Position numbers and translations under genes: made by a program. Positions 1 through 13,970 of a stretch of DNA of 64,000 bases are shown piece after piece. Position 1 is the stretch's first letter. Each line of letters begins with the position of its first letter. This stretch comes from Theristus sp. LFF4_11 (lineage: Eukaryota; Nematoda; Chromadorea; Monhysterida; Xyalidae). Location of the stretch: NCBI GenBank assembly GCA_030248135.1, contig JASANC010001879.1, forward strand, positions 1 to 64,000, given 5' to 3'. The notes under the pieces were generated by a model. The model was not told where the DNA came from. It saw only the letters and a list, made by a program, of their open reading frames with translations, and made no database searches.

Positions 1-231
1 GGGTCAATGCCAATGGGTGCATGTGTCAGTGTGCATCGTTGATCGAAAGAAAGAATCATGTTTTCAGAACACTAAAAACAAGTTGTTTTCAGTCGCATAA
101 CTCAACTGAAACCTGAAAATCTTTCGTGGTTCTGTTTGAAATATCAAAGGCATGTCAAGAAACATGAGTCTTCAGAAATTGCCATGATGCCCAGCTGCGA
201 ACCACTTAACATGCCCATCCATGCCTTGCAG

Positions 232-2555
232 AAAAAATGCAACGATTGCAGGTGAACAGCAAAAAGTATGGTGTCGACTTGATTCGATTCACGCACGCTC
301 AGAATACGGCCGTTCATTGTTCAACAAAAGTTGACGGTTTGTCAAAATTCGTTTTGCAGATTTCGTTGTGGTGGAATTTCTTGTTTTTGATGAATTGACG
401 TTGTGCTTGCTGAAATTGTTTGCAAGAAAAAAGATATTCTAGGTAAATTTTGGTTTGTCTGTGTATTGTTGCGCTTCATTGTTGCTAATGCATCCTGCTT
501 TTCTGGCGATCTTCATTATTGGTGATTTGATGTGTGAATAAGTTATTGCATAAGCTTTTACTGAAGTGATTCAAGAGGGGCACATCAGTGATGAGGCCAC
601 CCCTCATCTGCATCTGATGTTGGCCAGGCCGAAAAGCAGAGAACCATCCTACAACTTGGTTGACTTAACCACATAGCTGTTGCTCCTCTTCAGATACCAT
701 TCGTTATCTATCGCTACACGACAACAAATACATTCGGTACTTTCCCGGCCATACGAAAAAGTAAGTTTTTTGATACGTTTGCATTCAGTGAAGTTTTTCC
801 GCTGAACAAACTTTAACAGTTTTGGATATTTTGAAAATCACAGACAGTTTTGATTTATGACCAACAAAATTAAAAAAGCGAAAACACAAAAGCGAACGTT
901 TTATTTCGTTAAATGTCCAATCGCGGCCTAGACGATCGCAGCCTGAAAGATCGGTCATTTTTATTTTTAGCAATGAATCTGAAAGGGGAATGTTCAATGT
1001 AATTGAATTGATTTTTTGATCTGCGTGCTTCGAATATTAAATTGAACAAAAAAGGCATTGGTGAATTATGGCTTTGCGACAGGGAAAGTTGAGCATGGAG
1101 GATTTCGATTTAGGGTTCTTAGCAAAAATAATTATTTATCAATAAACAAGAAGAATCGTTTTTTGAAAAACAAAGAAAATTCTTGCGCATAACAACAAGA
1201 ATAAAATAACCCGTTTCATGCGGTGCGACGAAAACATTTTAAATTTTCAAAAGATCCTCCCAGACCGCGATTGTGCAGGCCGCGATTTACCGAGGCCGAC
1301 CGATCGTACGCACGCCCTTTATTTTTCATGTCTCGTGTTTTTTGCACTCAGAGTTGTGACGCTGTGCATGTCGCCTTTGGATGACACATTTCTCTCGGGT
1401 TCGTTGGACAAAACCATTCGTCTTTGGGACCTGCGATCGCAGAATTGCCAGGTTCACTTGTTCTTCAATGTTTACTATGTCTTGTACTTTCTTGGCAGAA
1501 AGTCGTGTTGACACGTGCACAAGTTGACACTTCCACAGCGTTCTCAACTTGTTGTTCGACTTTATTGTTCGATTAATCTTCACAAATGTGTGTTCTGTTG
1601 GAGGGTCTGATGCATGTGCCTGGGCGTCCGGTTGCCGCGTTTGACCCTGAGGGCCTCATATTCGCCGCCGGCATCAACTCGGAGTCGATCAAACTGTACG
1701 ACCTGCGATCGTTCGACAAAGTCTGTGCTGAACATGGACGCAGTTCGCAAAGCTTGATTCGTTGTGCATTTTGGAAACAGTGAGTGATTCGTGTGTACAG
1801 GGTCCATTCACGACGTTCAAACTGCCGCAAGACAAGGCGTGCGACTGGACGGGACTGAAATTCTCGCCGGATGGCAAATTCATCATGATCTCAACGAACG
1901 GCAGTGTTGTGCATCTCGTTGATGCCTTCCAAGGAGGCATGCTATTCTCGTTCATGGTGAGCTTTTCGAGCATGACGTGTTGTTTGCTTTATGGTTGTTC
2001 TGGACAGTCTGACATCAGAGCACTCTTGATGTGGAAGTAAGAGTTGTGTGCATTCTGTGACAGGGCCACCAGAACAACAAAGGCATCACGCTGGAAGCGT
2101 CGTTCAGTCCTGATTCAAACTACGTCTTCTGTGGTGAGTGTACACGATGAAACGAATGACTTTAATTCTGCATGCTGCTCGTTTGCCGTCGACTGTTGGT
2201 TGGCGTTTGTTGTTTGCTTGCGTCACATGGCAGGCAGTGTGTTCGTGCGCAGGTTCGACGGACAGCACAGTGCACGTGTGGAGCACGTGCAGCGGGCAGG
2301 CAGTGCACACGCTGCGCAGCGAACACCACGCGCACGCCACGCAGTGCGTACAGTTCAACCCGAAGTACATGATGCTCGCATCTGCCGACACGCAAATGGT
2401 TGGCTCGGCCGCTTACCACATGTACTCACACAACAGCCCATCAGTGCATTCGCTGTGGCTTTGTTCATTGTTTTGTTACAGTCGTCTGCACACAGTCGAA
2501 AACTCTTGTCTTCTAATTTCAGGCATTCTGGATTCCAAAAGATTTGGAGGACTGA
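232..2555 (+). CDS. WDR82: WDR82 homologue (WD40 subunit of SET1/COMPASS and PP1-PNUTS complexes), 5' incomplete
   Basis: Seen exons: 232-336, 694-760, 1352-1451, 1604-1720, 1801-1956, 2064-2133, 2253-2398 and 2523-2555 (TGA). All junctions are GT-AG and phase-consistent. The joined protein reads nearly collinearly with animal WDR82: [14 protein letters not shown], then [20 protein letters not shown], then [41 protein letters not shown], and the short C-terminal exon [10 protein letters not shown], which matches the family's AFWLP ending. The WD40 blades therefore run from about blade 2 to the end. The N-terminal exon lies mostly upstream of the window; it may end at position 16 (donor GTGCAT), which is only a guess. 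Known role of the family: a beta-propeller that links the SET1 H3K4 methyltransferase complex, and a PP1-containing phosphatase complex, to the RNA polymerase II C-terminal domain in the nucleus. Identity is very secure; only the 5' end is missing. Confidence 0.95.
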
Positions 2556-3270
2556 TGATTGACGTTGTTGTTCGACGGTGCACAATGAAATATTGTTCGT
2601 GTGTTTGTTATTCTGTAACTGAAGCTTTGTTGTTTTTGTTCGGACTTCGGTTCGGATGTTCTTCAATCATTCTTGTGTGCATACCGTCGGTTTGTGTTGT
2701 GGCGTTAATCTCATGTATAAAAATTCAATTACGCCGTCGGACATGGAATGTTATGTTGAATGTCACTTACTGCTTCGCTTCACTGCACTGCCTTGACTCT
2801 ACTTTACGCTTTTTATATTTCGCTTGTTTGTTTTTTATATTTTGTTTTTTGTGCCTATAACGTCAAAACGATGACCAGCATCGATTGGCGGTCCACTGTG
2901 CCAGCTGTCAACGACACTGATGAACGTTGCTTGTGCTCGCATTCTTCAACCCGACCTTTTCCCCTTGACCACCCTCTTGGTATGTTTTTTTACCTCTGTC
3001 CTCCTATCTGCTTGTCGTTTGTTCCTACTCCGGTGTGATCGTTTTGTAATTTCGGTGTTTGGAAGGCCACCACAGCCCGTCCACTGGCAAGGTCCTTACC
3101 AGCTTGAATATGGTGCAGATTTCCTGGAAGGGGTGACATGCGGCCTAACAACCGGGCCGCTCATTGCGGCAGGCCAGGAAACTGCGCTCTTGGGTAATTC
3201 CGGCCCGGCAAATTGTTTTGTTTTTATTTATTTTTTTGAAAAGGCGGTTTCTAAATGATAAATAAAGAGA
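2556..3270 (+). other. WDR82 downstream region with candidate poly(A) signal
   Basis: T-rich non-coding sequence follows the WDR82 stop. The first clear AATAAA is at 3261-3266, so it is the best candidate end of the transcript, giving a 3' UTR of about 0.7 kb. A GC-rich patch at 3100-3220 differs in base composition from its surroundings, with a short match to the dispersed repeat at 32660 (GCAGGCCAGGA). No coding exon is recognised. Confidence 0.4.
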
Positions 3271-4084
3271 TGATTTGTTTTTTTTACGAACCAGGATTTG
3301 CGAACTATCAATTATTAACGCCGTTTACACCTGGGAGGGCTAGCTACATTCTGTGATCCATATGGAAAGTTTTTAAACCAATAATGCAATATTCTACTGA
3401 ACCAATATTCTACCAATCAAGGCGCTTCAGGTTTTCCCCCTGAGTACCCTCTGATTATGCCTATAAAGGTAATGTTTAGGGTGCGGAAGCTAAAAACCCT
3501 TTCATTTCTTGCGATTTTTCGCAAAGTGAAAAACGGTTCATCCAGATGTTTTTCGTCTGTTTGCCATGACTTACGTTGTGCGTTGAAATAAAGAATCAGA
3601 ATCAAGTCCCTGAGGCACCGAATGAACACAAATTTTTTTAATTTTAGTTTCACGGGGGGGGGGGCGTTGGGACCGCTGAATTCGAATCTGATTTTAGATT
3701 TTTGCTCCGGGCATTTTTTGCCCAGAAATTTGGTAAAAACGCGTTTTTGCGTTTTTCGGTGGTTTTTGTTTCAATTTTAAGTGTGGATTTTATTTAAAAA
3801 ACTATTAACTAATATAGTTTTACATATCCGCTGTATTCGAATCAGTTTTTTTATTTTGCAAGTTGCAACTGACCACTTGCTCACTCATAGTAATGGGTTA
3901 AAAGTTGATTTTTTGCTCTTTTCATACGTTTTCGATTCACACGTTGTAAAAAAGTTTACAAACATTTTTTGGTTCCACAGAACAGGGTTTTTTTCGGGGG
4001 TCACTTAATTTGAATCTGACGTTAGATTTTGAAGCTGCGGACTAATTTTATGACATCGCCGAATAAAAGGGTGGTGACTAATAA

Positions 4085-4330
4085 AGTAATAAGTAACAGC
4101 ACATTCAGAATACGTGTAAAGCGCACACGGCGTGTGTAGAACATCACCATGAAAAAAATTCTCGTGCGCACAGCACAACTGTGGATTATCTACCTGCGTG
4201 CAAAGAAAACATTCACAGCTGCTTTTATGTTTACGAAGTTATGAGCGGGGCAAAGTTATTTTGGACCTTAGCGCGAACGACCATTGATCCGGAATCCGCT
4301 GTCCGCTTCGCTCGCGAATGGACATGATAG
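4085..4330 (+). repeat. Dispersed repeat R2, copy 1
   Basis: About 245 bp that reappears in reverse complement at 49610-49875. Shared blocks in order include AAGTAACAGC, GCGCACAC-GCGTGTGTAGAA, ATCACCA-GAAAAAATTCT, GCGCGAACGACCA and CCGCTGTCCGCTTCGCTCGC. There is no open reading frame of note. The copies are diverged by substitutions and small indels, so this is an old interspersed element, type unknown. Confidence 0.75.
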
Positions 4331-5054
4331 ATACCCATACAACATGGACGGCGCATGGTAGACATCGTTTGCTGGTGTTTGTTTGCGTGTGACTGAGCAA
4401 CGTTCTAAAAAGTGCAATACCGCTATCAAGAAACTGCGATGTCTTCAAGCAAGGAGTTTCATATATCATGTAATTCGTCTTCTGACCATGTCGGGTAGTT
4501 TTATGTGTTTATTTCATTGCATACTCTTTTTTCTCTTTTAATAATTCACTGTTTCTTTAATAATTCACTGTTTCATATACCCACCCATCCAGAATACCCT
4601 TAATTTACTGCCGGAAATAACAACCCTAAAAGTGACTAGTGGCTGTTTACTATTCAGTTAGTCCAGCACACCACAATGCACACACATACTTACCTGTTTG
4701 ATCGATCGTAACTCCAGACGGAAGTTTATGTGTTCCATGTTTCACAAAAGTGCTGCTGTGTAAACAGCGCACATCGAACGTGACAGGACATGTTAGAACT
4801 TGGACACGCGGAAAGGAAAAAGCGTGTGATTGTTTGTAACAATGTAATTTTGCCGATAATAATAGCTGTGCAACGCTTGCTACACAACCGCTGAATCAGC
4901 AGTTTGCCCAACAACCGCGTTTTCTATCAGATGTCATAAAAGTGCACGTGCATTGTGTCGTGATTCCGCGCGCACACACACGCATTCGCAAGTGAATCAA
5001 ATCAACACCAGACATCATCAAGCTTGTTCATAAAGATTCAAGTCCTTTACTGTT

Positions 5055-5243
5055 GTGAATGTGAGGCTGGAAATTGTGAAAGAAATTGATGTTACGGACG
5101 GAGAGTTTGCGAACGCGGCTGGACCTATGCCCATGTGTGCTAAGTTGAATGGCCGGAATCGGCAACGACCTCGACGGGGACAGTTGCACTGTTTTGAGTG
5201 TCCGTCATTCGGTGGAGGAGAGTATAGAGGCATCCGCAGTTAA
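5055..5243 (+). other. GC-rich open stretch of unknown status
   Basis: A 62-codon open frame (+), with an equally long open frame on the - strand over 5018-5233, stands out from AT-rich flanks by its GC content. There is no recognisable domain and no convincing splice chain to other exons. It may be an orphan exon, a non-coding RNA exon or chance. It is recorded because it is the most coding-like segment between WDR82 and the Nudix gene. Confidence 0.15.
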
Positions 5244-5249
5244 TGCGTA

Positions 5250-8200
5250 GTGGTGACCATGAGTATTGTTGTGCGTTTGTTGTTGTTGTGATGCCTATAA
5301 AGTGCTGCTATCACTGCCAGTCTGCCTGTACGCAGTGCGTGTACCCACCGATTGTTTCGTGTCCCGCCTGCCAGCCAGTGTGCACAGGACGTGTCCAGTG
5401 GCATTATTGAAAACCGAGTCTGAGCTCAATCGGCCCATTGTATGACGACTGTGTGTTTGTGTTATGTGCGTAGTTTTTGGTCGGTCTTGTGGTATTCGGA
5501 CTGGTCTGGTTGCAGCAATGGCAGTGTGTTCAAGGTCTTTGTGCTTTGTTGTTCTACATGTGCGTGTGTGCGTATGTGTGTGTGTGCTTGTCGTCGCTGT
5601 TGTTATAGTTGTCCGTGTTGGTTTCTTCGTATTCTGTACGCGTGTGTTCTCTCTGTTTGTGCTCGTCTGTCTACGGCGGTGCTCAACACTGCAGGGAAGC
5701 CAGCAGAGAAAAAACACTGACGCGAATTACCTGGTGCTGCGAATGGTAACGGCGCCGACCGATGCAGTGTTGATGCGTGTACAACCAATGTATGTTGGTG
5801 TTGTGTATGTTGATGTTTGCTTCTGCTGTAGCACGTTGCAGCGGCAAAAAGAACAACGGTCAACCGAGACGGCCACGTGTTGCATGTGCAAAGATGCAAA
5901 GACAAGCATCTGATAGAGGCTAGTGCTTCTCGCACATATCTCGATCGTGTTTTTGACGATGCTTAGAAATATTGTTTTGTTTACTACATAGCTAACAGAA
6001 GTTATCCATACGTTTACAACTGACGCAAGTACTGATTTGCTACGAGTCGTGATAAAAGAAAATTCAAAGGTAAGTTACATTATCTATTGCTTTTTGTTCA
6101 ATTGTCGCTTGCATGCTTGCTTACTTTTCGCAGTTGCTTGGTCACACAATTGTTACGCTTGCAACATGCATGCAGATGCAGCCTTGCGGTGAAGCCTGCA
6201 AACCCAGTTTTGTCTTAAAGCTTAGCTCTGGGCACAAACAAACACCGTCGATGAAAGTAATTTTCGACTCCAGTTAGGTAATTTGAAGCCATTGCCATAT
6301 GCATGCTGTAATCTTTCGGGCTTCCGCAATGTTTACCTCATTTCCAACTCTGTTTTATTGCACTTGACCGATTCTATCTTCAAATCAGGTTTTCAGGGTT
6401 ACTGGCCGGAAGAGACATTGCAGTAGTGTAATACAGCGCCGCAACAGTTCTCAGAATGTGCAGATTAGCACAGTGAGCGCATTCTAATAATGGACAAGTG
6501 CAACTGGGGGTTACACTTTGATGTGAGCTTGATGCCGCCTCCGGTCATATGCAGTCATTCTTTCATTGATGTTGTTCACTGATTCATCAGTTATTATGGC
6601 TAGTTGTACTATTGTGCATGCATGCCGTGGTCATAGCAGAGAATGCCCAATCACTGACCAACACAATTTCATTTGTTGTTGTGATCGCCATTGCTCTAGC
6701 CTTCGTTCATCCTGTGCTCTGTATTTTATCATGCTCACCAATCTACATCATCATAGTTTTTCAAAAATAATGGCTGCCTCGGCCTCTCATATGTGTATGA
6801 TGCACATTCATATGCGTCCTCGGCAACGATTAACCACAACTGTGTGGGGGTGACGTGATTCTCAGCATTGATCAATCGCTGAGTATGGCCGAATCACTGT
6901 TATTATTATTTAGTATTGTCATGCCATTGTTGATCATGATCATTAGCATATTTTGCATTCAGCCCGCGTGTTTTAAATGCGCCTTTCGTCTGTTGGAAGC
7001 CAAGTATGTTGCCCGGAGTCACGAATTGTTACTGCTTCCTCTTTGTAGGCTGTTATGCGATGAGTCGACAGTGATTTTCGGTTCTCGCGACGGTTCATCA
7101 TTTGATAGGAATTTTTCACGCCACTGAACATGCGCTTCTTGCCTTCATTGTCTCATTGTATTGGCATTCGTTTGCCACTGTCAGCATAATTATATTTTTG
7201 CATTTATCGCTCTTTATTGATTGGCTATTTCATTGGTAAAACACACTGTAGAAGTTTTACAATTTTTGTAACAAAAGTGAGTTCGAAGGCAACTTGCAAT
7301 GGTCTTCAGTTTTCAGAAATTTAAAAAAGTGACCTAACAGAAAAGAATAAAAACGAGGAAAGTTGATTCACAAAATTTCTGGCCATCAAATGCAGCAGTT
7401 ACTAAAAATGCAACTGGCATGCTAAATTGCGGCGTCAGTTGCACTAAAAATCCTCATCCTTTTTAGAAAAATTTGATTCGATTCGATCGAACCTTGATTT
7501 GATAAAATATCGCCATTTGTTTGATCAGAATTTTTTCAAATAGCTGCTTTCAAGTTAAAAATATAAACATGCTTGCGCTGTAATTTATTTCAAAGCAAGG
7601 TATGATATTTGCTAATGTTCATCATCTGCCACACTTTCTGCGATTGCTTTCAGTACTCTGTAAAAAGTCAAACAAATCAAGATTAGATGTCGTCCGGCTG
7701 GTAGACAAACGAAGATCACAACAACTGTTTGTATTCTTGTTCACACAAATGATTTTTTTCGTGTGCAAAAGCATATTTCTCACATCGCTACAGGCGTAAA
7801 ATGATATTATTGGTAGTGTGTTGTTTTGGCGCGAAACCATCCACATTTAAAAACAGTAATGGCGACGCCCCGCGCTTGGTGTCTATCTGTAGTGCGTATC
7901 TTACAAAAATACTCTTTGTTCTCAAACAATTTTATTTATATTTTCTAACATATGCTTAATATGTGTTAAACTGTGGAGTCCGTCTTTGCTTTAAAATTGT
8001 GTGGCCAAGGAAAAGAGCATTTACGATCTGTTGCCATTCTGCAAAGACCATGCAGCCGTTTCGACATGGCAGTGGTTCTCTGCGTCTTTGCATCAGTTCA
8101 AATTCTTTCTTTTCGAAACCAATGGCAGTTCCGTTATAGCTGCTTTGTTTGCATGCAAACCGGCAAGGCGCACGTGCGCCCACTATATATTTCAGAGCAT

Positions 8201-11200
8201 CTGCCGAATTATAGTTGCTTTTTATTTATGAAGACTCGGTGCGGTCCTGCATGTGAGACCACAAGCGTACAAGGTCAAAGTCATGAATTGTTCTGTAAAA
8301 TGAGAGAAGTTCGTTTCGATGCAACGTAGCTCGTAGTATGAGCAGGTTACAGCAGCTGTGTGCACACGCACCCGGAGGCAACTGTGACGCCGCTTGCACA
8401 TGTGCCCAGAGCCAACGTGTTTCTATTGAGTGTCGTTTTCGTACACACTTCTCTCGTGCACGTCCACCATCTGCATCGGCGTCTTCTCAGACTTGCTTTG
8501 CACTCGTATGCCAGCTGCCAACATGCGATACAAATCTAATCAGATCTATGATCTTCATTTTAACTTATCAGATTTTTTGTGCAGCTGAGTTGTTTGTTTG
8601 TTTGTGCTTTTGTGCGTGTGTGTGGTTTTTTCAGGTTTTTTGTTTCAAAAACTCTTTCTTTCCCGTTCGATGCTCGTCAGTTTCAACATTATTTGCAAAC
8701 AAGCGTCAGTGATGTGTCGTGAACAGCATGGCCTTTATCACAGGGTGCGCTGTAGCAATAAAATAATAAGCAGGTGCTGTGCTTCTGCTGTTGCATGCTT
8801 TAGCAGCTACATGTGTATGTTTTGCATTATATGTAATCAGATATTCACAGTGTGAAGTCGAGCGTGTCAGCTTACGTCATTAAGTATATTTTAATTACGC
8901 CAGTCTCCTCTGGTTTGTGTGTTAATGGTTGAAAATGATGATACGGCAACTGATTGATTAGCAGCGTAGATGTTTAGGCCTTTGCACCGACCGTGGTGAT
9001 GCGGCAAATCGAGCGAACCAAAACCTTGCAAGCCCCAACAGTTTTACGCTACGTGTCAGCCACACAACTTGAACACGCTCAGAGTCATCATGCCGTTGCG
9101 TGCAAAATACTGCACTCGGTTCAGCTTTGTGATGTCAAGGCGTAAAGCGCACGGCAATGGCTTGCCGGTCACTTAATCTGATGGGCACCATGCCTTCTTC
9201 TGCGGCTGGTTTGTCCATGGAGCCTCGTCGAAACTAATTGATTTCTGCGCTACGGTGTACATACATGCAATGCATGTACAGCTTGCACGGCTGCTTTTCG
9301 AATGTATTTTGATTGCGTTTAACGCTTGAAAGTAGCGGTGAGGTTTATGTTGTCGCAACGGTCGGTTCCGGTATAAAAGCATGATGCCTTCCGGCTAATT
9401 GCTAATATGCTAACATGAGGCAGGCGTTGAATGACGAGAGGCGTAAATTATGCGTGAGTGCTTGCTGCGACGTCCTTAGAAGCGAGTACATGCATATGAC
9501 GCGACACGTCTGCACTGAAATCTCTATCGTTTACTGTCATGTGTTTGTCATGGCCGACTTGGCCTCGTTTGACGACTATTCTACTTTCTTCTACTTTCCT
9601 GAGCTTCCGCAGAACGCAATCAGATTAGTGCCCAGATTCGATGCGTGTAGTCATTCTATGTACGCAGTCTGCTTGTTCAAAAATGTTGTAGCTTTATCAA
9701 CGTTAAGTTATTGACTGCTTAATTAGCGTTGCGCTCGCACCGGAACTGAATAAAATGACACAGAGTCATTGTTTTGATTATTAGACCTTGTGTGTAATTG
9801 GTTTCACACTTTTTGGCATCGTTTTCACTAAGTTTTTTAGTATTGACGTAGCAATGCCACATTCACGATTTGGCGAGTTTTTTCAAGTTACCAATGGTGC
9901 TAGTAGGTGTAGCCGAAAGAACACTCATGGTTGAACAAAGTGCGTTGACAAATCTCAGTTGGCTGTGTGCTGGCTTGCTCTGGTTTTAGTGCACTCGGGT
10001 TCACGGAGTGCAGCACACCGCACACGCATTGTGTCTGTGCTGTACTTCCTGCCCATTGACAGTGTCGCGCGCATGCTTGTGCTTGAAACACGCTTTCTAT
10101 TCCACTCATAGGTCTTACTCAGTTCTTTTTGCTCACAGAAGAACGTTCCACTGGAGACCCGCGGTTTTGTTCTGCCAAAATGAGAACATTCTGAGTTCTT
10201 TTATTATAATTTGCAAGCACGTTCAACAAATTTTCATGTGAATGTTTTTCACTGTTGATTTTTGGCATTTCAGGTTCTTTCGTTGGTGATATTCGGATAC
10301 TTTATGGTGTAATACTTAGAATGATCGAAAGGTACGTCGTTTGCGTGATTCAGATTTACTGCTGCACGGCTTTCATCATTTTATGGCTAATTTCGTCACG
10401 CACTTATCGTTTCGCCACGCACGTCGCATGTGTTGCATGTCTGCACGTCGCACTTTGTGCATTTATCAGTTACACTTTGCTTTCTGTTGAACATTTTTAG
10501 TGGGGTTGCTTCAGATTATTATGAACAATGCAATGGTGTGCCTGCGACAATAACATTGGATCGTTCAATTCGATGTCGTATTTCTGTCTACCACTACCAC
10601 ATGTCGATTTTGACAGCCGAAACTTTCAATGGCACTAGATGAATTCACGGTATCAAATGATTAGTCCCGCGGATTCTTCAGTGTCATAAAAAGCAACGGC
10701 ATGCATTCACCGGCGTATTACTATCAACTGACAAAATCGTCGATGTGACTGTTGTGTGTTGTGTCATATTGCACAAATTAATATCTTGTGACGAGTTTGT
10801 GACCCCCGTTTGCGTCGAAGACAGTTCCCACAACGTTATTGTCGCCGACAACAGAAAAACCGTTGACTGATCATCGACAGAACACTGGCAGTTGATATTG
10901 AATGTTTTTGATACTTTTTAGTGCACTTTTTTTAATTCAGTCTGACTTATCGTTGTTGTTGTTGTTATTGTTTTCTCTAGTCAAGTTCTAGCTTTTCTGG
11001 TGGCGTTGTGTTGTGATGAATAAGTTTTTTCTGAACAAAACAAATATACAGATAAAATCCTCAATTGACAGTGGCTGGAATTTTTCTGTGTGAACCAGTC
11101 AGGGGAACCTTTTTTGCGGTTTGAATAAATGATCTACAGATTCCGGAGTCACGTCCTTGTTCCTTAATTAGTGTCCCAACCACAGACACCCCGCGTAATA

Positions 11201-12217
11201 GTTCCCGTGTGTAGTGCGGTGAAGCACAATTAGGTAGTTGTAAATTATCACTTTTTGTTTGCAATATAGGCGTAAATATTGTTGTATTGGTGTCGTGTCA
11301 CAACTTTGATGGATCTTCACCTTTTGCTGCACACCGAAGTAAGTGATACAAAAAAAAACAAAAGAGCAAGGGTGATTAGAAACGCAAACATCTGGTGTGT
11401 TCTACTTTTTAGCTGAAGCTTGTGTTTTGCTAATTTTAATAACTGAAGATATAATAACGTGTAGTAGCGATTTTAGAGATGTTTTCAAATCACCCTGTTC
11501 AAATCGCAGAAAGAACAGATAAAAACAAAAAATTATGGAATTCCGGTAACATCGAGAGCTCCATCATGCACCACGTGCAGCTTGGCACTGGAAGAATTCA
11601 CAGATAGCAAAGCAGCGAATATAATTCTGGTAATAAATCGTGAATTCTGCTGTGTCAAACTTTGCCTTGGTTGCCATCGTTGTTCACCATCAAAAGAAGA
11701 TCAGTCGAATTACCGCCAAACAATACAGTCTCGTAGCAACAACAATAAGACCGAAGGATGCTGAAACATCATGTTGCTTCGCATTGTGAGTGAGGAATTA
11801 AAGTAAAGTGTCGAAACGGATTTTTCACTTCGCAATTCTGTTAAACTAATTGTCATTGTGTCCTGTCGCTAACGTCTTGACAAATTTTGTTTCGGTCGAC
11901 GAAGAATGAACAATATCGAATGAACCTTGATGCGCCCGTTTGTTTTATTTCAACAAGTTACGGCACAATTTCATTCCATAAAATTGCGACGATACCGCCG
12001 ACTGATGTGGCTGTCTCTGAACTCAGCGGACAACGAGGCTTCATTTGCAACTGTATGAAATGAAAAAGTCCAGTTTTTTTGGTTTTACGAGTAACGATTC
12101 GCAACCGTCTGCAGTTCCGCTATGTTGTAGATTACATGCAGATTGGTGATAACCTACCTGATCAGCTGATCAGTTGCTTTGAGTGTTTGATCGAGTGCTG
12201 ATTTTTTGTCTCAATGG
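5250..12217. other. Gene-poor stretch, nothing recognised
   Basis: Both strands were read. Only AT-rich sequence, short TG-rich simple repeats (for example around 5555-5595) and chance open frames without domain similarity are seen. No tRNA, rRNA or transposase signature is recognised. A long 5' intron or regulatory DNA of a neighbouring gene cannot be excluded. Confidence 0.5.
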
Positions 12218-13599
12218 ATGGTTGTTTTTCAGTGTTTTGTTGACAAGTTGGCATCGAGTGGCTGTTCGGATGCGAACGACGTCAGCGAGCTGCGTGTCCG
12301 TGTTGACGAACAAGTGCACAAGTCCGTTTGTGTGCTCACGGCTGACCCAAGTTCGTCGGTGCACCTTGCGGTAAGTGGCGAGTTCAACGCACTGAAGTTT
12401 CAGGAGCTGACGCCGAAACAATCAGTGGTGATTACAACTGGTGCAAGCACTGTTTCATGCATTTCCCCCTGGTAAGCGCATACCGCGGCACCCAGGCTTG
12501 TCAGTGCGACAAGGCCCGGGCTGCACAGCCCAACAGAAAAGTATGACCAGTACAGCAGTATCACTATCACTGCAGCACCCAACGTTTTGCCCGGTGAGAC
12601 ATTTGAATGACGACGAGCGAGCGAGTGCCCGTGCAACGTGCGAGCGAGCGCTGCGTGTGCCAATGGCAGCGAGCATTGTTGCTGAGTCGAGCGATCACGC
12701 GCTGCTGTTGACTCGAAGGGCGACAACGTTGCGCTCGTTCCCGGGCGTTTGGGTGACACCCGGTGGATACGTTGATGCTCGCGAATCGGTACACACATGC
12801 ACACGCTAGTTTTACTTAGAAGTAGCCTGCATACGTTAACTTGATTTTGTATGACAACAAACTTACCATGTGACTTTTGAGTTTTGTTGCAAGATTCATG
12901 TTAGTTTAGGCTGTTTTTAGTTAAAGGAAAGTGCAGCGCGAGAATTTCAAGAAGAGACGGGCCTTGTGGTGAACGAAGAGAAACTACAGCCGTTGTGTCT
13001 TTGGGAGGTTAGGTCTTTGAAAAATGACCAGTGCATTTCATGTTTTCTTTGTGAAAGCTTGCCCTTTGCAGAGCGTCTACCCTGTTACACTATCTCGTGG
13101 AATTCCTAAACGTCACTGCTGCGTTCTGTACCTCCACGCCATGCTTGGTCATCCAAGCCATGAACTATGCCACTTCAAAATATGTTAGTTTCTTTTTTGT
13201 TGACTCTTTAATTTCAGATGTTGATTTGTTCAGAGTTTTGTAGCCCACGCCGAGCTTGACACAATCGGTTGGATTGGTAGATCGCAGGTGCAATCGATTT
13301 GTGCAAAAGAACCTGCAAACGGTGCAATTGATCAAAGCATCAGGTTTGTTGGGACGCAACGTTATTGTTCTTTTTTGTCATTTTCCTATCAAGCTTCTAA
13401 TTGCAACTTTAAGCATCATAGCACTTTCAGAATGTATCAATCGGTTGGCGTGGACAGTAATCTGCAGGCGGTAAATTATCCATTAGCCAAGCTTTGCAGC
13501 CCGTTTTGCCCAGAGAACGATGATCTGAAGACAGAGCGGGTCAGTACTGGCACGCTGTATGCCTTACTTCAATGGTTGCAGTTAACGTCTGCAACTTGA
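12218..13599 (+). CDS. NUDT17: NUDT17-like Nudix hydrolase
   Basis: Proposed exons: 12218-12440, 12559-12788, 12921-13007, 13072 to about 13183, about 13234-13343 and 13431-13599 (TGA). The Nudix box is split by the 12789-12920 intron and is complete once joined: G-x5-E-x7-REFQEETGL, beginning GGYVDARES at about residue 141. HPTFCPVRHL, LLLTRRATTL, SVYPVTLSRGIPKRH and the C-terminal ERVSTGTLYALLQWLQ match NUDT17 proteins in order. Family role: hydrolysis of nucleoside-diphosphate-linked substrates, with the box glutamates binding the metal; the NUDT17 substrate is poorly defined. Uncertain points: the ATG at 12218 is the first in-frame one; the first intron (donor GTGCAAG) was chosen for phase; exon 4 ends in phase 1 at the visible donor while exon 5 needs phase 0, so that junction is unresolved. 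A candidate poly(A) signal AATAAA lies near 13767. Confidence 0.85.
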
Positions 13600-13970
13600 A
13601 CTTGTAGAATTTTCTTGTTATTTGGCTGTGGTTTATCTTCGATTTATGATTCACATAAGCAATGTAATTGTTTATTAGAAACAAAATGGCTGATTTGAGG
13701 ATGTGGGTGGAGATGGATGACCAGATAAATGAGCACCAGTTGGAACCAGAGCAATTCAGTGTATCAAATAAACTGTGAGCATCACAGACGTCGTGGGTAA
13801 AAAGGCAAGAAAAAAGCAATTCCAGAAAAAACGTGTATCTGACCACAAACGATTTACACAAGTCATCAGATGATTGCGCGCACCGCAAAACTGCATAACC
13901 CATTCGCAAAAAAATATTATAGATGATAAAGAAATATTGCAGTTAAAAATCGAAATTCCGCCGATCGATT

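Noticed and set aside
5295..5935. Overlapping frames of 110-149 codons, Cys/Val-rich or Thr/His-rich
   Set aside because: TG-rich low-complexity sequence open in several frames; no domain or coherent splice sites.
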